DNA of 64,000 nt from Actinokineospora baliensis (lineage in GTDB: Bacteria > Actinomycetota > Actinomycetes > Mycobacteriales > Pseudonocardiaceae), in assembly GCF_016907695.1 (NCBI RefSeq), contig NZ_JAFBCK010000001.1:7304001-7368000 (forward strand), given 5' to 3'. Position 1 is the stretch's first letter; the number at the start of each line of letters is the position of its first letter. The notes beneath the pieces are model-generated. The model made no database searches. It had not been told where the DNA came from and saw only the letters and a list, made by a program, of their open reading frames with translations. Positions 29,116-38,005 of this stretch are shown here, piece after piece. A program made the position numbers and the translations under genes.

Positions 29116-29778
29116 ATGCACAACAAGATCCGCACGGCCGTCGCCATCACCGGGATCAGCGCGCTCGCCCTGCTCGCCTCGGCCTGCGGCGGCAGCGACA
29201 ACTCGGCGACCGGCTCCACCGCGATGACCACGACCACCAGCGCGGCCGCGCCGATGACCACCACCTCCGCGATGGCCGACCCGGCCGCCGACCTGGTCGG
29301 CCCCGGCTGCGCCGACTACGCCAAGGCCGTCCCCAGCGGCGCCGGATCCGTCTCCGGCATGGCCGCCGACCCCGTCGCCGTCGCCGCGGGCAACAACCCC
29401 CTGCTCACCACCCTCGTCGCCGCCGTCTCCGGCAAGCTCAACCCCAAGGTCAACCTCGTCGACACCCTCAACGGCAGCGAATTCACCGTCTTCGCCCCCG
29501 TCGACGACGCCTTCAAGAAGATCGACGCGGCGACCATCGAGAAGCTCAAGACCGACGACGCCCTGCTGACCAAGATCCTCACCTACCACGTCGTCGCAGG
29601 CCAGAAGTCCCCGACCGCGGTCGTCGGCTCCCAGACCACCGTGGAAAAGGGCACCGTCGAGGTCACCGGCTCCGGCAACAACCTGAAGGTCAACGACGCC
29701 AACGTCATCTGCGGCGGCGTCAAGACCGCCAACGCCACGGTGTACCTGATCGACTCGGTCCTCATGCCCAAGAGCTAA
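29116..29778 (+). CDS. fasciclin-domain lipoprotein
   Basis: 220 residues. The signal peptide ends in the lipobox LLASAC, with the lipid Cys at residue 24, followed by a Thr/Ser/Ala-rich linker. A single FAS1 domain occupies about 80-220: [19 protein letters not shown], then [32 protein letters not shown], and [11 protein letters not shown]. It resembles the MPT70/MPB83 family of secreted mycobacterial adhesins. A cell-surface adhesive role is inferred from the family. It is monocistronic; about 200 bases upstream hold the promoter but no gene. Confidence 0.92.
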   Translation: MHNKIRTAVAITGISALALLASACGGSDNSATGSTAMTTTTSAAAPMTTTSAMADPAADLVGPGCADYAKAVPSGAGSVSGMAADPVAVAAGNNPLLTTLVAAVSGKLNPKVNLVDTLNGSEFTVFAPVDDAFKKIDAATIEKLKTDDALLTKILTYHVVAGQKSPTAVVGSQTTVEKGTVEVTGSGNNLKVNDANVICGGVKTANATVYLIDSVLMPKS

Positions 29779-29804
29779 GCGGTTCCCGGGTTGTGTCCGC
29801 CGCG

Positions 29805-30242
29805 CTACTCCCGCGCGGCGGATACAACCCGCTCGGCACGAGCGCGAAGCCAAACCATTGCCCTGTCGCCAACTTCACTGCGCTCGACACCCACCACGTG
29901 CTCTTCGGCCAGCGGTGCGACCACGGTAGCAGGCGTGCCCTCGTAGAGCCGACCGAAGATCATTGCCTTGGGCTGCTGGGGATCGGCCTCGATCTCCAAG
30001 CACGAGGATGCCCGCGTCAGCGTGTCCCGCCAAGCCAACAGCCGCGTGCAGGCCAGTGCCAGATCGCCGGGAACGTGGACCACCACACGCCCAGGGCCGA
30101 GATCGGTGGTGAACACCTCCACGCTGGCCACCACAAGTCCGGGATGTCGCCCGATATGCGCGTGCGCGACCTCCGCCAGTCGAGGAAGTTCGCGCCACAT
30201 GTCCACACGGGACAGACAGCTTTTCAGGGTCGTCGTTGTCAT
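29805..30242 (-). CDS. hypothetical protein divergent from GntR regulator (145 aa)
   Basis: It reads MTTTTLKSCLSRVDMWRELP and then VFTTDLGPGRVVVHVPGDLA, with LLAWRDTLTRAS and TVVAPLAEEHVVGVERS. It is soluble with alternating strand-like stretches and no known motif. It faces a GntR-type regulator across a 119-base gap rich in CTAG cores, so it is probably that regulator's target. Such short genes next to a GntR/HutC regulator are common in actinobacterial accessory DNA. Confidence 0.7.
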   Translation of the reverse strand: MTTTTLKSCLSRVDMWRELPRLAEVAHAHIGRHPGLVVASVEVFTTDLGPGRVVVHVPGDLALACTRLLAWRDTLTRASSCLEIEADPQQPKAMIFGRLYEGTPATVVAPLAEEHVVGVERSEVGDRAMVWLRARAERVVSAARE

Positions 30243-30361
30243 ACCTATGCCCTCTGTGTGCCTCTCCGAGCGATCCCCACCACCGTCGCAGATACCTAGA
30301 GATCTGTCAACTTGGCTAGTTATGCTCCTATATCTTTAGGCCTGCGGTCGAGGCGGCTAGC
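30243..30361. promoter_or_regulatory. divergent promoter region with repeated CTAG cores
   Basis: This 119-base region between divergent genes is less GC-rich than its surroundings. It contains ATACCTAGAGATCT near 30292, TTGGCTAGTTATG near 30312 and a GGCTAGC near 30355, and another CTAG occurs just inside the GntR gene (ATGCCTAGAG). CTAG is rare in high-GC DNA, so the cluster suggests operator half-sites for the GntR protein. The promoter elements themselves are not certain. Confidence 0.45.
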
Positions 30362-31141
30362 ATGGTTGACATGCCTAGAGAAGACGAGACGGAAGTCAAG
30401 GTTGGGGTGAACGCCGCGGATATCGCGCGTGATCTGCGCGGTGCGATCACGCGGGGCGAGTACCAGCCGGGCGATCGGCTCCCTGGCGAGAACAACCTCA
30501 TGCAGCAGTACGGCGTTGCCCGGATGACCGCGCGGACCGCCGTGTCCACGCTCCAGAACGAGGGGCTCGCGGTCGCCCACCAGGGGCGCGGCGTGTTCGT
30601 GCGCGAGCGGCGGCACATGCAGCGGCACGGAACCGAGCGGTACGCCCGGAGTCGTTGGCAGAAAGCTGTTCTGGGCGCGGAAGCGGCGGAGCAGAACCGC
30701 AAGGCGAGTCGGGTGGTTCGACTGCTGGCCACGGTCCCGGCTCCGGAGAAGGTCGCCCAGCGGCTCGCCCTCCCGGCCGACACTCCCGTGTGGACACGGC
30801 AGCGTCTGGTGTTCCTGGACGACCATCCCATCCAGATCGCGGATTCCTACTACCCGCTCGACGTGGTCGAGCGGAGCACGCTGCGGGAGACCGAGCCTGG
30901 CTCCTCGGACTTCGCGCAACTGGACGCGGTCGGGCACACCCCGACGCGGATTCGCGAGGAGTGGTCGGCGAGGATGCCTTCTCCCGACGAGGTTTCCGCG
31001 CTGAGCCTGCTCCCGGGCACGCCGGTCCTGGAGTTCGTGCGCACGATCACCGACCAGACCGGTCGGCCTGTTGAGGTGATGCTGTCCCTCATCGCGGCGG
31101 ACAGCGCGGAGATGGTCTACGACTTCCCCGTTCCCGACTGA
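30362..31141 (+). CDS. GntR-family (HutC subfamily) transcription regulator
   Basis: Up to 259 residues; the ATG at MVDMPRED or the one three codons later could start it. The winged-helix domain is at about 15-85 (ARDLRGAITRGEYQPGDRLP, then YGVARMTARTAVSTLQNEGL). A UTRA ligand-binding domain follows, with RQRLVFLDDHPIQIADSYYP and PVLEFVRTITDQTGRPVEV. HutC-type regulators usually repress a neighbouring gene until a small ligand binds. The divergent 145-aa gene is the obvious target. Confidence 0.9.
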   Translation: MVDMPREDETEVKVGVNAADIARDLRGAITRGEYQPGDRLPGENNLMQQYGVARMTARTAVSTLQNEGLAVAHQGRGVFVRERRHMQRHGTERYARSRWQKAVLGAEAAEQNRKASRVVRLLATVPAPEKVAQRLALPADTPVWTRQRLVFLDDHPIQIADSYYPLDVVERSTLRETEPGSSDFAQLDAVGHTPTRIREEWSARMPSPDEVSALSLLPGTPVLEFVRTITDQTGRPVEVMLSLIAADSAEMVYDFPVPD

Positions 31142-31148
31142 ACGACAA

Positions 31149-31179
31149 CGGGCCGCTCCCCCGAGTGGGGAGCGGCCCG
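31149..31179. terminator. 13-bp hairpin between GntR and M14 peptidase genes
   Basis: A perfect stem CGGGCCGCTCCCC with its complement and a 5-base loop (CGAGT) lies between convergent stops, 8 and 16 bases away. It can end transcription from both sides. Confidence 0.85.
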
Positions 31180-31194
31180 TGTGCCTGGAGAGAC

Positions 31195-33684
31195 TTACCG
31201 CTTGCGTTCCTTGTTGGAGCGGGCCGAACGCTGGCAAACGTCGCCGACGTCGATGGTTTGGCCGCGGTCCACGTACACGTCGGAGAGGCCGACCAGGCGG
31301 CCGCGCTTGTCCGAGCAGGTGAGCTGGTAAGGCTCCTTCGGGCCGTAGGTGGTCGGCAGCGGGGAGGCGAACTCCACCTTCAGGTCGGCCCAGTCGTCGG
31401 TCGTGGGGCCTGCTTGGGAGTAGTTCACGATCGCCGCGGTGTAGTCGCCCGCGGGCGGGTCGAACAGGACGGCGCGCTCGGAGTTGGTGCCGCCGCTGGC
31501 CGAGGAGGTCACGACGTTGCCCGCGGCGTCGAAGATGTACAGGTCCCAGTCGGTGGCCGGGTTGGCCCAGGCGATGGAGACCTGGAGCTTGCCGTTGTCC
31601 ACCTTGGGCAGACCATCCACGTGGAACGACACGCGCTCCGCGGTCATGTCCTCCGGGAAGTTGGTGTTGGTCGCCGGAACCCCGGCCGGGTTGGGCAGGG
31701 TGATGTTGGACTGGGCCGGGCCCTTGGGGTCGCGGCCGTAGCGGCCCGCGACGTAGGGGCGGGTGGAGGGGTTGACGGCCCAGCTGAAGCGGCCGCCGGT
31801 GGCGGTGAGGTTGGAGGTCAGCGTGTCCGCCACGTACAGCGGCTGGCCGACCGTGCCGTCCGGGTTGACCACCGGGGAGGTGGGCGTCTGGAAGGCCTTG
31901 CGCAGCTGCAGCTGGTACCCCTTGGGCGCCGAGCCGATCAGCGTCGAGTGCGCGGCCGGGTCGGCGGCGTTGCCCAGCATGTCGATGAACGCCTGGCGGT
32001 TGCCGCCCTTGCCAGCGCCCGCCGCCGGGGCGGTGCCGGTGTACTCGGCGACCACGCCCGCCTCGAAGGTCGGGTGGAACTCGTTGGGGCCGATCTCGAA
32101 GGTGAAGCCGAACCCGCCGGTGGCGAAGTACGACCAGTCCTCAGTGGACCCCGTGGTGTCGTAGAGCATCCACGACGGCTGGCTGGTGTACCCGTTGCGG
32201 GAGGCCATCTTGTCGCCGAGCGCCTTGTACACCGGCTCGTCGAGCGGCGGGCGGACGTCGGCGACGCCGGGCACGCGCAGGACCAGGTTCGAGTACGTGT
32301 GCAGGGTGATCAGGTTGGTCACCTGGCGGGTGGACACCAGCGAGCGGATGTTGCGGGTCTCCGGCTCGGAGAACGGCGCCGAGCCGCGGTAGGTGTCGCT
32401 GCTCCACGCGGTGGACGCGCCTGCGCCGCCCCAGAAGCCCGCGTAGTTGCGGTTGGGGTCGGTGCCGCGCTGGCGGCCTGCCGGGTTCGCCTTGCAGACG
32501 CCGGTGCGGAACGCCTCCGGCGAGTCGTTGACGTTGCAGTTCTTGCGCTTCATCTCGTAGTCGAAGCGGGTGAAGTCGCCCTTGGGCTCGGCCTCGCGGG
32601 AGATCGAGAAGCCGTCCGCGTTGACGATCGGGATGACGATGTTGCGGGTCTTGCCCACCAGCGACCGCAGTTCTCCGCCCGCCCGGTAGCCCTTGACCAG
32701 CTCGTGCGCCCACTCCATGGCGTGCTCACCCGCGGGCCACTCGCGCGCGTGGTGCACACCCATGAGCACGTTGACGGCCTTGCCGTCGGCGGCGTTGTCG
32801 ACGTCGGTGGCGATCTCCAACGCGCTGACCTCGCGGCCCTCCCAGGTGGCGTTGGGGAGGGTGAAGGCCTTGACCAGCCCGGGGTTGCGCCGAGCGAGGT
32901 CCTTGACCTCGTAGTCGTACTCGTAGAGGTGCCGGTAGGTGGTCCGGCCGGAGGGCAGCGCGGAGGCCTTGCCCTTGGCCGCGTAGTCCTTGTCCCGCTT
33001 GGTGTTCTCGATCGAGCGGGCGGTCAGGTCCGCCTGCACCACGGTGGACCGCAGTCCGCTGTCGGCCAGGGTCTTGCGGTCGGCGTCGTCGGCGAGCACG
33101 ACCTCGACGCCGGTGGCGTCGGCCTTCTCGGTGACGTCGAGGTCCAGGGCCAGCAGGCGGTCCTTCTGCTGGCGGGTCGGGGTCTCCACGCGGACGATCT
33201 CCGCGCGCGGGACGGCGGTGGAGCCGCCCTGGTTGTTGATGGCCAGGAAGTCCACGCCCAGCTTCACCGTGCGCGAAGTCCCGGCGTAGCGGCACGCCTG
33301 CACGACTAAGCGCTGGTCCTTGGTCACGAAGCTCTCCGCGAGCTCCGCGCTGCGCAGCGCGGCGGAGGCGGCCACGACGCCGCCGGTCGCCTTGTCGAAC
33401 ACCGCCAGGTCCCAGTCCCCGGCGCCCGAGCCGGTCTGGCTCAGCCGGGCCTGCACCAGACCGTTGACCGCGCTGGTGACCTCGCGGTGCGCGGTTCCCC
33501 TGGTGCCCGCGGGCAGCAGCCGCTCGAAGCAGGAGCGGGCCACGTCGGCGTCGGCGCGCAGGATGTTGTCCGCGGCCGCCGCGGTGGGCGCGGTGGCCGT
33601 GGTGAGGCCGAAGACCACGGCCCCGCTCAGACCGACCGCGGCGAGCACCCGTGCGGCCGGAACGCGTCTGGTTGGTGAGCTCAA
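31195..33684 (-). CDS. secreted M14-family zinc carboxypeptidase
   Basis: 829 residues with a signal peptide (VLAAVGLSGAVVFGLTTA, ending ATAPTAAAA). The zinc site is HHAREWPAGE (His312 and Glu315) with His462 (LITLHTYSN). The substrate Asn-Arg is in TDPNRNYAGFWGG, and the general base Glu530 is in FGFTFEIGPNEFHP. N-terminal (about 40-250) and C-terminal (about 600-829) beta-rich regions flank the catalytic domain and may position it on the cell surface. It should remove C-terminal residues from peptides outside the cell. The start ATG is followed by SSPTRR. Confidence 0.93.
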   Translation of the reverse strand: MSSPTRRVPAARVLAAVGLSGAVVFGLTTATAPTAAAADNILRADADVARSCFERLLPAGTRGTAHREVTSAVNGLVQARLSQTGSGAGDWDLAVFDKATGGVVAASAALRSAELAESFVTKDQRLVVQACRYAGTSRTVKLGVDFLAINNQGGSTAVPRAEIVRVETPTRQQKDRLLALDLDVTEKADATGVEVVLADDADRKTLADSGLRSTVVQADLTARSIENTKRDKDYAAKGKASALPSGRTTYRHLYEYDYEVKDLARRNPGLVKAFTLPNATWEGREVSALEIATDVDNAADGKAVNVLMGVHHAREWPAGEHAMEWAHELVKGYRAGGELRSLVGKTRNIVIPIVNADGFSISREAEPKGDFTRFDYEMKRKNCNVNDSPEAFRTGVCKANPAGRQRGTDPNRNYAGFWGGAGASTAWSSDTYRGSAPFSEPETRNIRSLVSTRQVTNLITLHTYSNLVLRVPGVADVRPPLDEPVYKALGDKMASRNGYTSQPSWMLYDTTGSTEDWSYFATGGFGFTFEIGPNEFHPTFEAGVVAEYTGTAPAAGAGKGGNRQAFIDMLGNAADPAAHSTLIGSAPKGYQLQLRKAFQTPTSPVVNPDGTVGQPLYVADTLTSNLTATGGRFSWAVNPSTRPYVAGRYGRDPKGPAQSNITLPNPAGVPATNTNFPEDMTAERVSFHVDGLPKVDNGKLQVSIAWANPATDWDLYIFDAAGNVVTSSASGGTNSERAVLFDPPAGDYTAAIVNYSQAGPTTDDWADLKVEFASPLPTTYGPKEPYQLTCSDKRGRLVGLSDVYVDRGQTIDVGDVCQRSARSNKERKR

Positions 33685-33889
33685 GCTCGTCTCCTCCCGA
33701 AGCTCGCCCGCGCACGCGCGAGGGCGACGAGCGTGACGCTAGCCACGGATGGATACGGCGAAATGCGTTACCGGTTGCCAGTTGGCCGACAGCGCAACGG
33801 CGTTGCGCCGATGGGGCCACGACGGGAATTGGCCGATTCCAGCGCGCTGTCCGATTACCGGACGCTCAAGACAAATTACCTTTTGCCAG
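33685..33889. other. 205-base gap upstream of the M14 peptidase gene
   Basis: No gene is supported. It contains two similar blocks, TTGCCAGTTGGCCGACAG near 33775 and TTGCCAGTTATCCGACGG near 33885, and a near-palindrome GGAATTGGCCGATTCC near 33825. These may be operator sites for the peptidase gene. The first few codons of the dipeptidase stop region overlap the second block. Confidence 0.4.
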
Positions 33890-35056
33890 TTATCCGACGG
33901 TGCCCGCCACCTCTTCGGCGCAACGGAGGACCCGCAGGACGTTACGCCCTGCAACCTTCGCGCAGTCGTCCTCGCTCCAGCCGCGGTCGAGCAGCGCGCC
34001 CAGCAGCGCCGGGTAACCGCTGACGTCGGTGAGCCCGGTGGGCATGTCGGGGCAGCCGTCGTAGTCGCCGCCGATGCCGATGTGGTCGATCCCGACGACC
34101 TCGCGGGCGTGCTCCAGGTGCGCCACGACGTCCTCCAGGGTGGCCTGGGGCTGCTCGTGGCGGCCCTCCCAGGTCTCGAAGAACCGCTCGCGCACGACCA
34201 GGTCGGAGTGCTTGAGGCCCTGCGCGGCCATCGCCTCGGCCATCCGGTCGTCCCAGGCGGCGATGGCGGGCGAGACGAACCGGGGCACGAAGGTCACCAT
34301 CAGCACGCCGCCGTTGCCGGGGAGCCGTTCGAGCACGTCATCGGGCACGTTGCGCGGGTGGTCGGCCACCGCGCGGCACGACGAGTGGCTGAAGATCACC
34401 GGCGCCGTGGTCGCGTCCAGGGCGTCGCGCATGGTCGTGTCCGCCACGTGGGACAGGTCGACGAGCATGCCGAGCCGGTTCATCTCGGCGACCACCTCGC
34501 GGCCGAACTCCGAGAGCCCGCCGACGCCGGGCTCGTCGGTGGCCGAGTCCGCCCACGGCGTGTTGTCGTTGTGCGTGAGGGTCATGTAGCGGACCCCGAG
34601 GCGGTGCAGGGCGCCGAGGGCACCGAGCGAGCTGGCGATGCTGTGGCCGCCCTCCGCGCCGATCAGCGAGGCGATCCTGCCCTCGGCGAAGGCGGATTCC
34701 ACCTGGTCAGCGGTGGTGGCCAGGGCCAGGTCCGCCGGGTAGGCGGCGATCAGCCGGTGGACGAGTTCGACCTGTTCGACGGTGACCGTGACCGCCTCGT
34801 GCTCGGCGAGCGAGCAGGGCACCCACACCGACCAGAACTGGGCGCCGACCCCGCCGTCGCGGAGCCTGCCCAGGTCTGTGTGCAGGCCGGGCAGGGTGCT
34901 GGTGAGGTCGCTGAGGGCGGCGGTGACGGCGGGAACGCTCCCATGGCGGTCACGCAGAGCCCAGGGGAGGTCGTTGTGTCCGTCGACAAGAGGGGTGCGG
35001 CTGAGCAACGCTCGAGCCCGGTCTACCGAGGGGTTGTGCACTACCCGTGACTCCAT
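33890..35056 (-). CDS. membrane dipeptidase family protein (M19 renal dipeptidase type)
   Basis: 388 residues. The metal ligands of M19 are visible: His27 and Asp29 (VDGHNDLPW), the bridging Glu in [12 protein letters not shown], and His residues in [10 protein letters not shown] and [13 protein letters not shown]. The late motif [13 protein letters not shown] is also typical. These enzymes hydrolyse dipeptides (and, in some cases, D-amino acid or beta-lactam-like substrates). No signal peptide is seen, so a cytoplasmic location is likely. ATG start. Confidence 0.92.
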   Translation of the reverse strand: MESRVVHNPSVDRARALLSRTPLVDGHNDLPWALRDRHGSVPAVTAALSDLTSTLPGLHTDLGRLRDGGVGAQFWSVWVPCSLAEHEAVTVTVEQVELVHRLIAAYPADLALATTADQVESAFAEGRIASLIGAEGGHSIASSLGALGALHRLGVRYMTLTHNDNTPWADSATDEPGVGGLSEFGREVVAEMNRLGMLVDLSHVADTTMRDALDATTAPVIFSHSSCRAVADHPRNVPDDVLERLPGNGGVLMVTFVPRFVSPAIAAWDDRMAEAMAAQGLKHSDLVVRERFFETWEGRHEQPQATLEDVVAHLEHAREVVGIDHIGIGGDYDGCPDMPTGLTDVSGYPALLGALLDRGWSEDDCAKVAGRNVLRVLRCAEEVAGTVG

Positions 35057-35298
35057 TTCATCGCGTAGCGGGGGCTGCCCGTTACGTCACCGTTCGGGGA
35101 CTCACCCAATCGTGTGACATCGACGGCCCTCAGTCACAACCCGATCGGATACTTACCCGATTGATCGTCCCGCTAACCCGCTTGGGCGGCTAGGCTGCCT
35201 TCGTCGACACCACTTTCGGTCCAACGGCGGCGCGGCTGTTTGGTCGAAAGTCCCAGTGCCGGTCGGGGGGCAACGACCGACTCCAGGGAGGTAGTGAC

Positions 35299-36015
35299 GT
35301 GGCTGCCGTCGGCTTAGGTCAGGCCGTTCGAACCACGCCAGCCGGCGCCTTGCCGGCGAACATGGTCCCGCACCCGCGGGAGGAGCTGTTCTCAGTGCTG
35401 GTGGTTGACGACCACCCACTGTTGAGGGAGGCGATAGCGGCTCGGCTCACACAGATGGGCGCGGGCACAGTGCACGAGGCCGCCACGGTGGCCGAGGCGA
35501 GGGCGCGAGCGCAGGCCACCGGGCCGTGCGACCTGGCGATCCTCGACCTGGGTCTGCCTGACGGTAGCGGGATCGAGCTGGTCACGGAACTGCGCAGCCA
35601 CGGTTGGCCGCGCATCGTCGTGCTGGCATCGTCCGACGACCCATACGCCGTTCGATCGGCCTTCCAGGCGGGCGCTCAGGCCTACCTGCTGAAGTCCGCG
35701 TCGCCGGTGGTGGTGACCGACGGGGTCCGCCGGGTGCTCGAGGGTGGCGTCTACGCCGACCCGAGTGTCGCCCCGGTCCTCGCCACGGGCACCAGGGTCC
35801 CCGGCACCGACAACACCCCGCGCGAGCTGTCGGCGCGCGAGGTCGAGGTGCTGCAACTGGTCGCCGACGGCCAGTCCAACAAGGAGATCGGCGAGGCGCT
35901 GAACCTCTCGGCGCTGACGGTGAAGTCTCACCTGTCGCGGATCGGCCGCAAGTTGGGCACCGGCGACCGGGCCCAGATGGTCGCGCTGGCCATGCGGGCA
36001 GGCGTCATCAGGTAG
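35299..36015 (+). CDS. LuxR/NarL-type response regulator (orphan)
   Basis: 238 residues from GTG after a GGGAGGTAG ribosome site. The receiver domain is at about 31-150: acidic pair Asp37-Asp38 (VVDDHPLLRE), phosphorylatable Asp83 (LDLGLPDG), and Lys132 (YLLKSAS). The LuxR-type HTH is at about 175-238 (ARELEVLQLVADGQSNKEI type, here LSAREVEVLQLVADGQ, then LTVKSHLSRIGRKLG). A 30-residue extension precedes the receiver. No histidine kinase is adjacent, so its partner is elsewhere. A 240-base upstream region has no gene. Confidence 0.9.
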   Translation: MAAVGLGQAVRTTPAGALPANMVPHPREELFSVLVVDDHPLLREAIAARLTQMGAGTVHEAATVAEARARAQATGPCDLAILDLGLPDGSGIELVTELRSHGWPRIVVLASSDDPYAVRSAFQAGAQAYLLKSASPVVVTDGVRRVLEGGVYADPSVAPVLATGTRVPGTDNTPRELSAREVEVLQLVADGQSNKEIGEALNLSALTVKSHLSRIGRKLGTGDRAQMVALAMRAGVIR

Positions 36016-36019
36016 ACAA

Positions 36020-36067
36020 CAGCAGTCGTGTGGCTGGGCTGGGCATGGCCCAGCCACACGACTGCTG
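36020..36067 (+). terminator. 20-bp perfect hairpin after the response regulator gene
   Basis: Two perfect 20-base arms (beginning CAGCAGTCGTGTGGC) with an 8-base loop start 5 bases after the response regulator stop codon. It separates that gene from RNase D. Confidence 0.88.
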
Positions 36068-36114
36068 CTGATCTGACGGCGGGTGTCACCGGTCGTGCCG
36101 TAGGGTCATCGGCC

Positions 36115-37359
36115 GTGACGACCACCGGCTCAGGACCCAGCGCTGTCGAACCGCCTGCTCCGGTCCTGCTCACCGAGCCCGAAGAGGGCACCCCCGACGT
36201 CGTGGTGGACCTGACCGCGCTCGAGCGGGCCGCCCACCGCATCGCCGCGGGGCACGGACCCATCGCCGTCGACACCGAGCGCGCCTCGGGGTACCGGTAC
36301 TCCCAACGCGCCTACCTGGTCCAGGTGCGCCGCCAGGGGGCCGGGACGTTCCTGATCGACCCCGTCGCCGTGGACGACCGGGTGGAGGCCCTGGTGGCCG
36401 CCCTGGACACCGGCGAGTGGGTGCTGCACGCGGCCTCCCAGGACCTGCCCTGCCTCGCCGACCTCGGCCTGCGCCCCGGCAAGCTGTTCGACACCGAACT
36501 CGCCGGGCGGCTCGCGGGCTTCGAGCGGGTCGCGCTCGGCACGCTGGTCGAGCTGCTGCTGGGGTTCCGGCTGGAGAAGGGCCACGGCGCCGCCGACTGG
36601 TCCCGCCGCCCGCTGCCGGTCGACTGGCTCAACTACGCCGCGCTCGACGTCGAGCTGCTCATCCAGCTGCGGGACGCGCTCGAGGCCGAGCTGCGCGAGC
36701 AGGGCAAGTTGGAGTGGGCGCTGGAGGAGTTCGAGGCGCTGCGCACCGCCGAGCCCGCCCCACCGCGCAAGGAACCGTGGCGCCGCACCTCCGGCATCCA
36801 CAGCGTCCGCACACCGCGGGGGCTGGCCTCGATCCGGGCCCTGTGGGAGGCGCGCGACGCGATGGCCAAGGAGCGCGACATCGCGCCCGGCCGGGTGCTG
36901 CCCGACAGCGCGATCATCCAGGCCGCGTCGGTGAACCCGCAGGACGAGCAGGCGCTGCTGCAGCTCCCGGTGTTCAAGGGGCGCGCGCAGCGGCGGCTGT
37001 CGAGCACTTGGATGCGGGCCCTGCGCACCGCGGCGGCCCTGCCGAAGTCCGACCTGCCGGACCCGGCTCCCCCCGCCGAGGGCCCGCCGCCCGCCAACCG
37101 CTGGGCCGACAAGGACCCGGAGGCGGCCGCGCGGCTGAGCGCGGCCCGGTCGGCGCTGAGCAAGATCGCCGAGGCGCACCGGGTGCCGGTGGAGAACCTC
37201 CTGCAGCCGGACCTGGTGCGGCGCACCTGCTGGCAGCCGCCCGCCGATGTGGACAGCGCGTCGGTCACGGCGGCACTGCGGGCCGGTGGCGCCAGGGAGT
37301 GGCAGATCGGGTTGACCCTGGACCCGCTGTGCACGGCCCTGAAGGCGACGGCGGGCTAG
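36115..37359 (+). CDS. rnd: ribonuclease D family exonuclease
   Basis: 414 residues from GTG. The DEDD exonuclease domain is at about 30-210: Asp53 and Glu55 (AVDTERASGYRYS), then LHAASQDLPCLADLGL and LNYAALDVELL, which carries the last Asp and Tyr. An HRDC-like helical domain follows (about 220-310: RLLRALWEARDAMAKERD region; here IRALWEARDAMAKERDIAPG). It trims RNA 3' ends (tRNA and other small RNAs) in the cytoplasm. The gene is close to dxs, as in other actinobacteria. Confidence 0.93.
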   Translation: MTTTGSGPSAVEPPAPVLLTEPEEGTPDVVVDLTALERAAHRIAAGHGPIAVDTERASGYRYSQRAYLVQVRRQGAGTFLIDPVAVDDRVEALVAALDTGEWVLHAASQDLPCLADLGLRPGKLFDTELAGRLAGFERVALGTLVELLLGFRLEKGHGAADWSRRPLPVDWLNYAALDVELLIQLRDALEAELREQGKLEWALEEFEALRTAEPAPPRKEPWRRTSGIHSVRTPRGLASIRALWEARDAMAKERDIAPGRVLPDSAIIQAASVNPQDEQALLQLPVFKGRAQRRLSSTWMRALRTAAALPKSDLPDPAPPAEGPPPANRWADKDPEAAARLSAARSALSKIAEAHRVPVENLLQPDLVRRTCWQPPADVDSASVTAALRAGGAREWQIGLTLDPLCTALKATAG

Positions 37360-37368
37360 TCCGTCCTC

Positions 37369-37854
37369 TCAGTCCTCGATGGACACCTGGAACACGGGGT
37401 GTCCTGGAGCTACCGCCCGGAGCTCGTCGTCTGTGGACCGCGCGGTGACGCCCTCGAAGAAGGCGCCCACCTCGAATGCCCAACGCTTGAGGTAGGCGCG
37501 CAGGACCTCGGGCTTGGCGTCATCGGCGAGCTCGCGGGCGGTGAAGCGCTGCACGCGCTTGCCGACGGTCAGCTCGCCCTCACCCGCGACGCGCAGGTTG
37601 CGGACCCACTGGGTGTGGCCGCGCGGGGACACGAGGTACTGGACGCCGTCGACGGTGAGCAGGTTGACGGGGGTGCTGCGCGGCTCGCCGCTCTTGCGCC
37701 CCTTGACCGACAGCACCCGCGCCCCCCAGACGCTGAAGCCGCGCCGCACGAGGAACGCCACGACATCGTTGAACCGCAGCACCCGCATGAGTCGTCCAGG
37801 ACGCAGGTAGCGGGCCTGCGCGCCCTCGGCGGCGGGTCGGTCGGTGGTGGCCAT
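37369..37854 (-). CDS. nitroreductase / F420-dependent oxidoreductase (DDN-type)
   Basis: 161 residues from the ATG at MATTDRPAAEGAQARYLRP. The split-barrel signature of the deazaflavin-dependent nitroreductase family shows in VLSVKGRKSGEPRSTPVNLL, then YLVSPRGHTQWVRNLRVAGE. It probably uses reduced F420 to reduce quinones or nitro compounds. It faces the TetR gene across an array of palindromes, so it is probably under that regulator's control. Confidence 0.85.
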   Translation of the reverse strand: MATTDRPAAEGAQARYLRPGRLMRVLRFNDVVAFLVRRGFSVWGARVLSVKGRKSGEPRSTPVNLLTVDGVQYLVSPRGHTQWVRNLRVAGEGELTVGKRVQRFTARELADDAKPEVLRAYLKRWAFEVGAFFEGVTARSTDDELRAVAPGHPVFQVSIED

Positions 37855-37876
37855 GAGCCGGACTCCCTCGTAGATG

Positions 37877-37983
37877 CGAGAGCGGTGCTCTCGTTTGTGA
37901 GCGGTGCACTCTGTTGTGAGCAGTGAACACGAGAGCACTGCTCTCGGTCAAGAGCACTGCTCTCGAATTTGTGCAGTGCTCTT
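37877..37983. promoter_or_regulatory. array of about six palindromic operator-like sites
   Basis: Between the divergent DDN-type reductase and TetR genes lie repeats of the palindrome GAGAGCACTGCTCTC. The first (37877) is CGAGAGCGGTGCTCTCG. Imperfect copies follow near 37897 and 37916. Near-perfect copies sit at 37930 (CGAGAGCACTGCTCTCG) and 37950 (AAGAGCACTGCTCTCG), and a half copy lies near 37971. Centres are mostly 19-20 bases apart, about two helical turns. Multiple in-phase sites suggest cooperative TetR binding. Confidence 0.8.
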
Positions 37984-38005
37984 GGCGCCGGCAGAATCGC
38001 CCGGC

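Noticed and set aside
31165..33309. 714-residue plus-strand frame opposite the M14 peptidase
   Set aside because: Val/Gly/Arg-rich antisense shadow; the opposite strand has the full zinc-peptidase motif set and a signal peptide.
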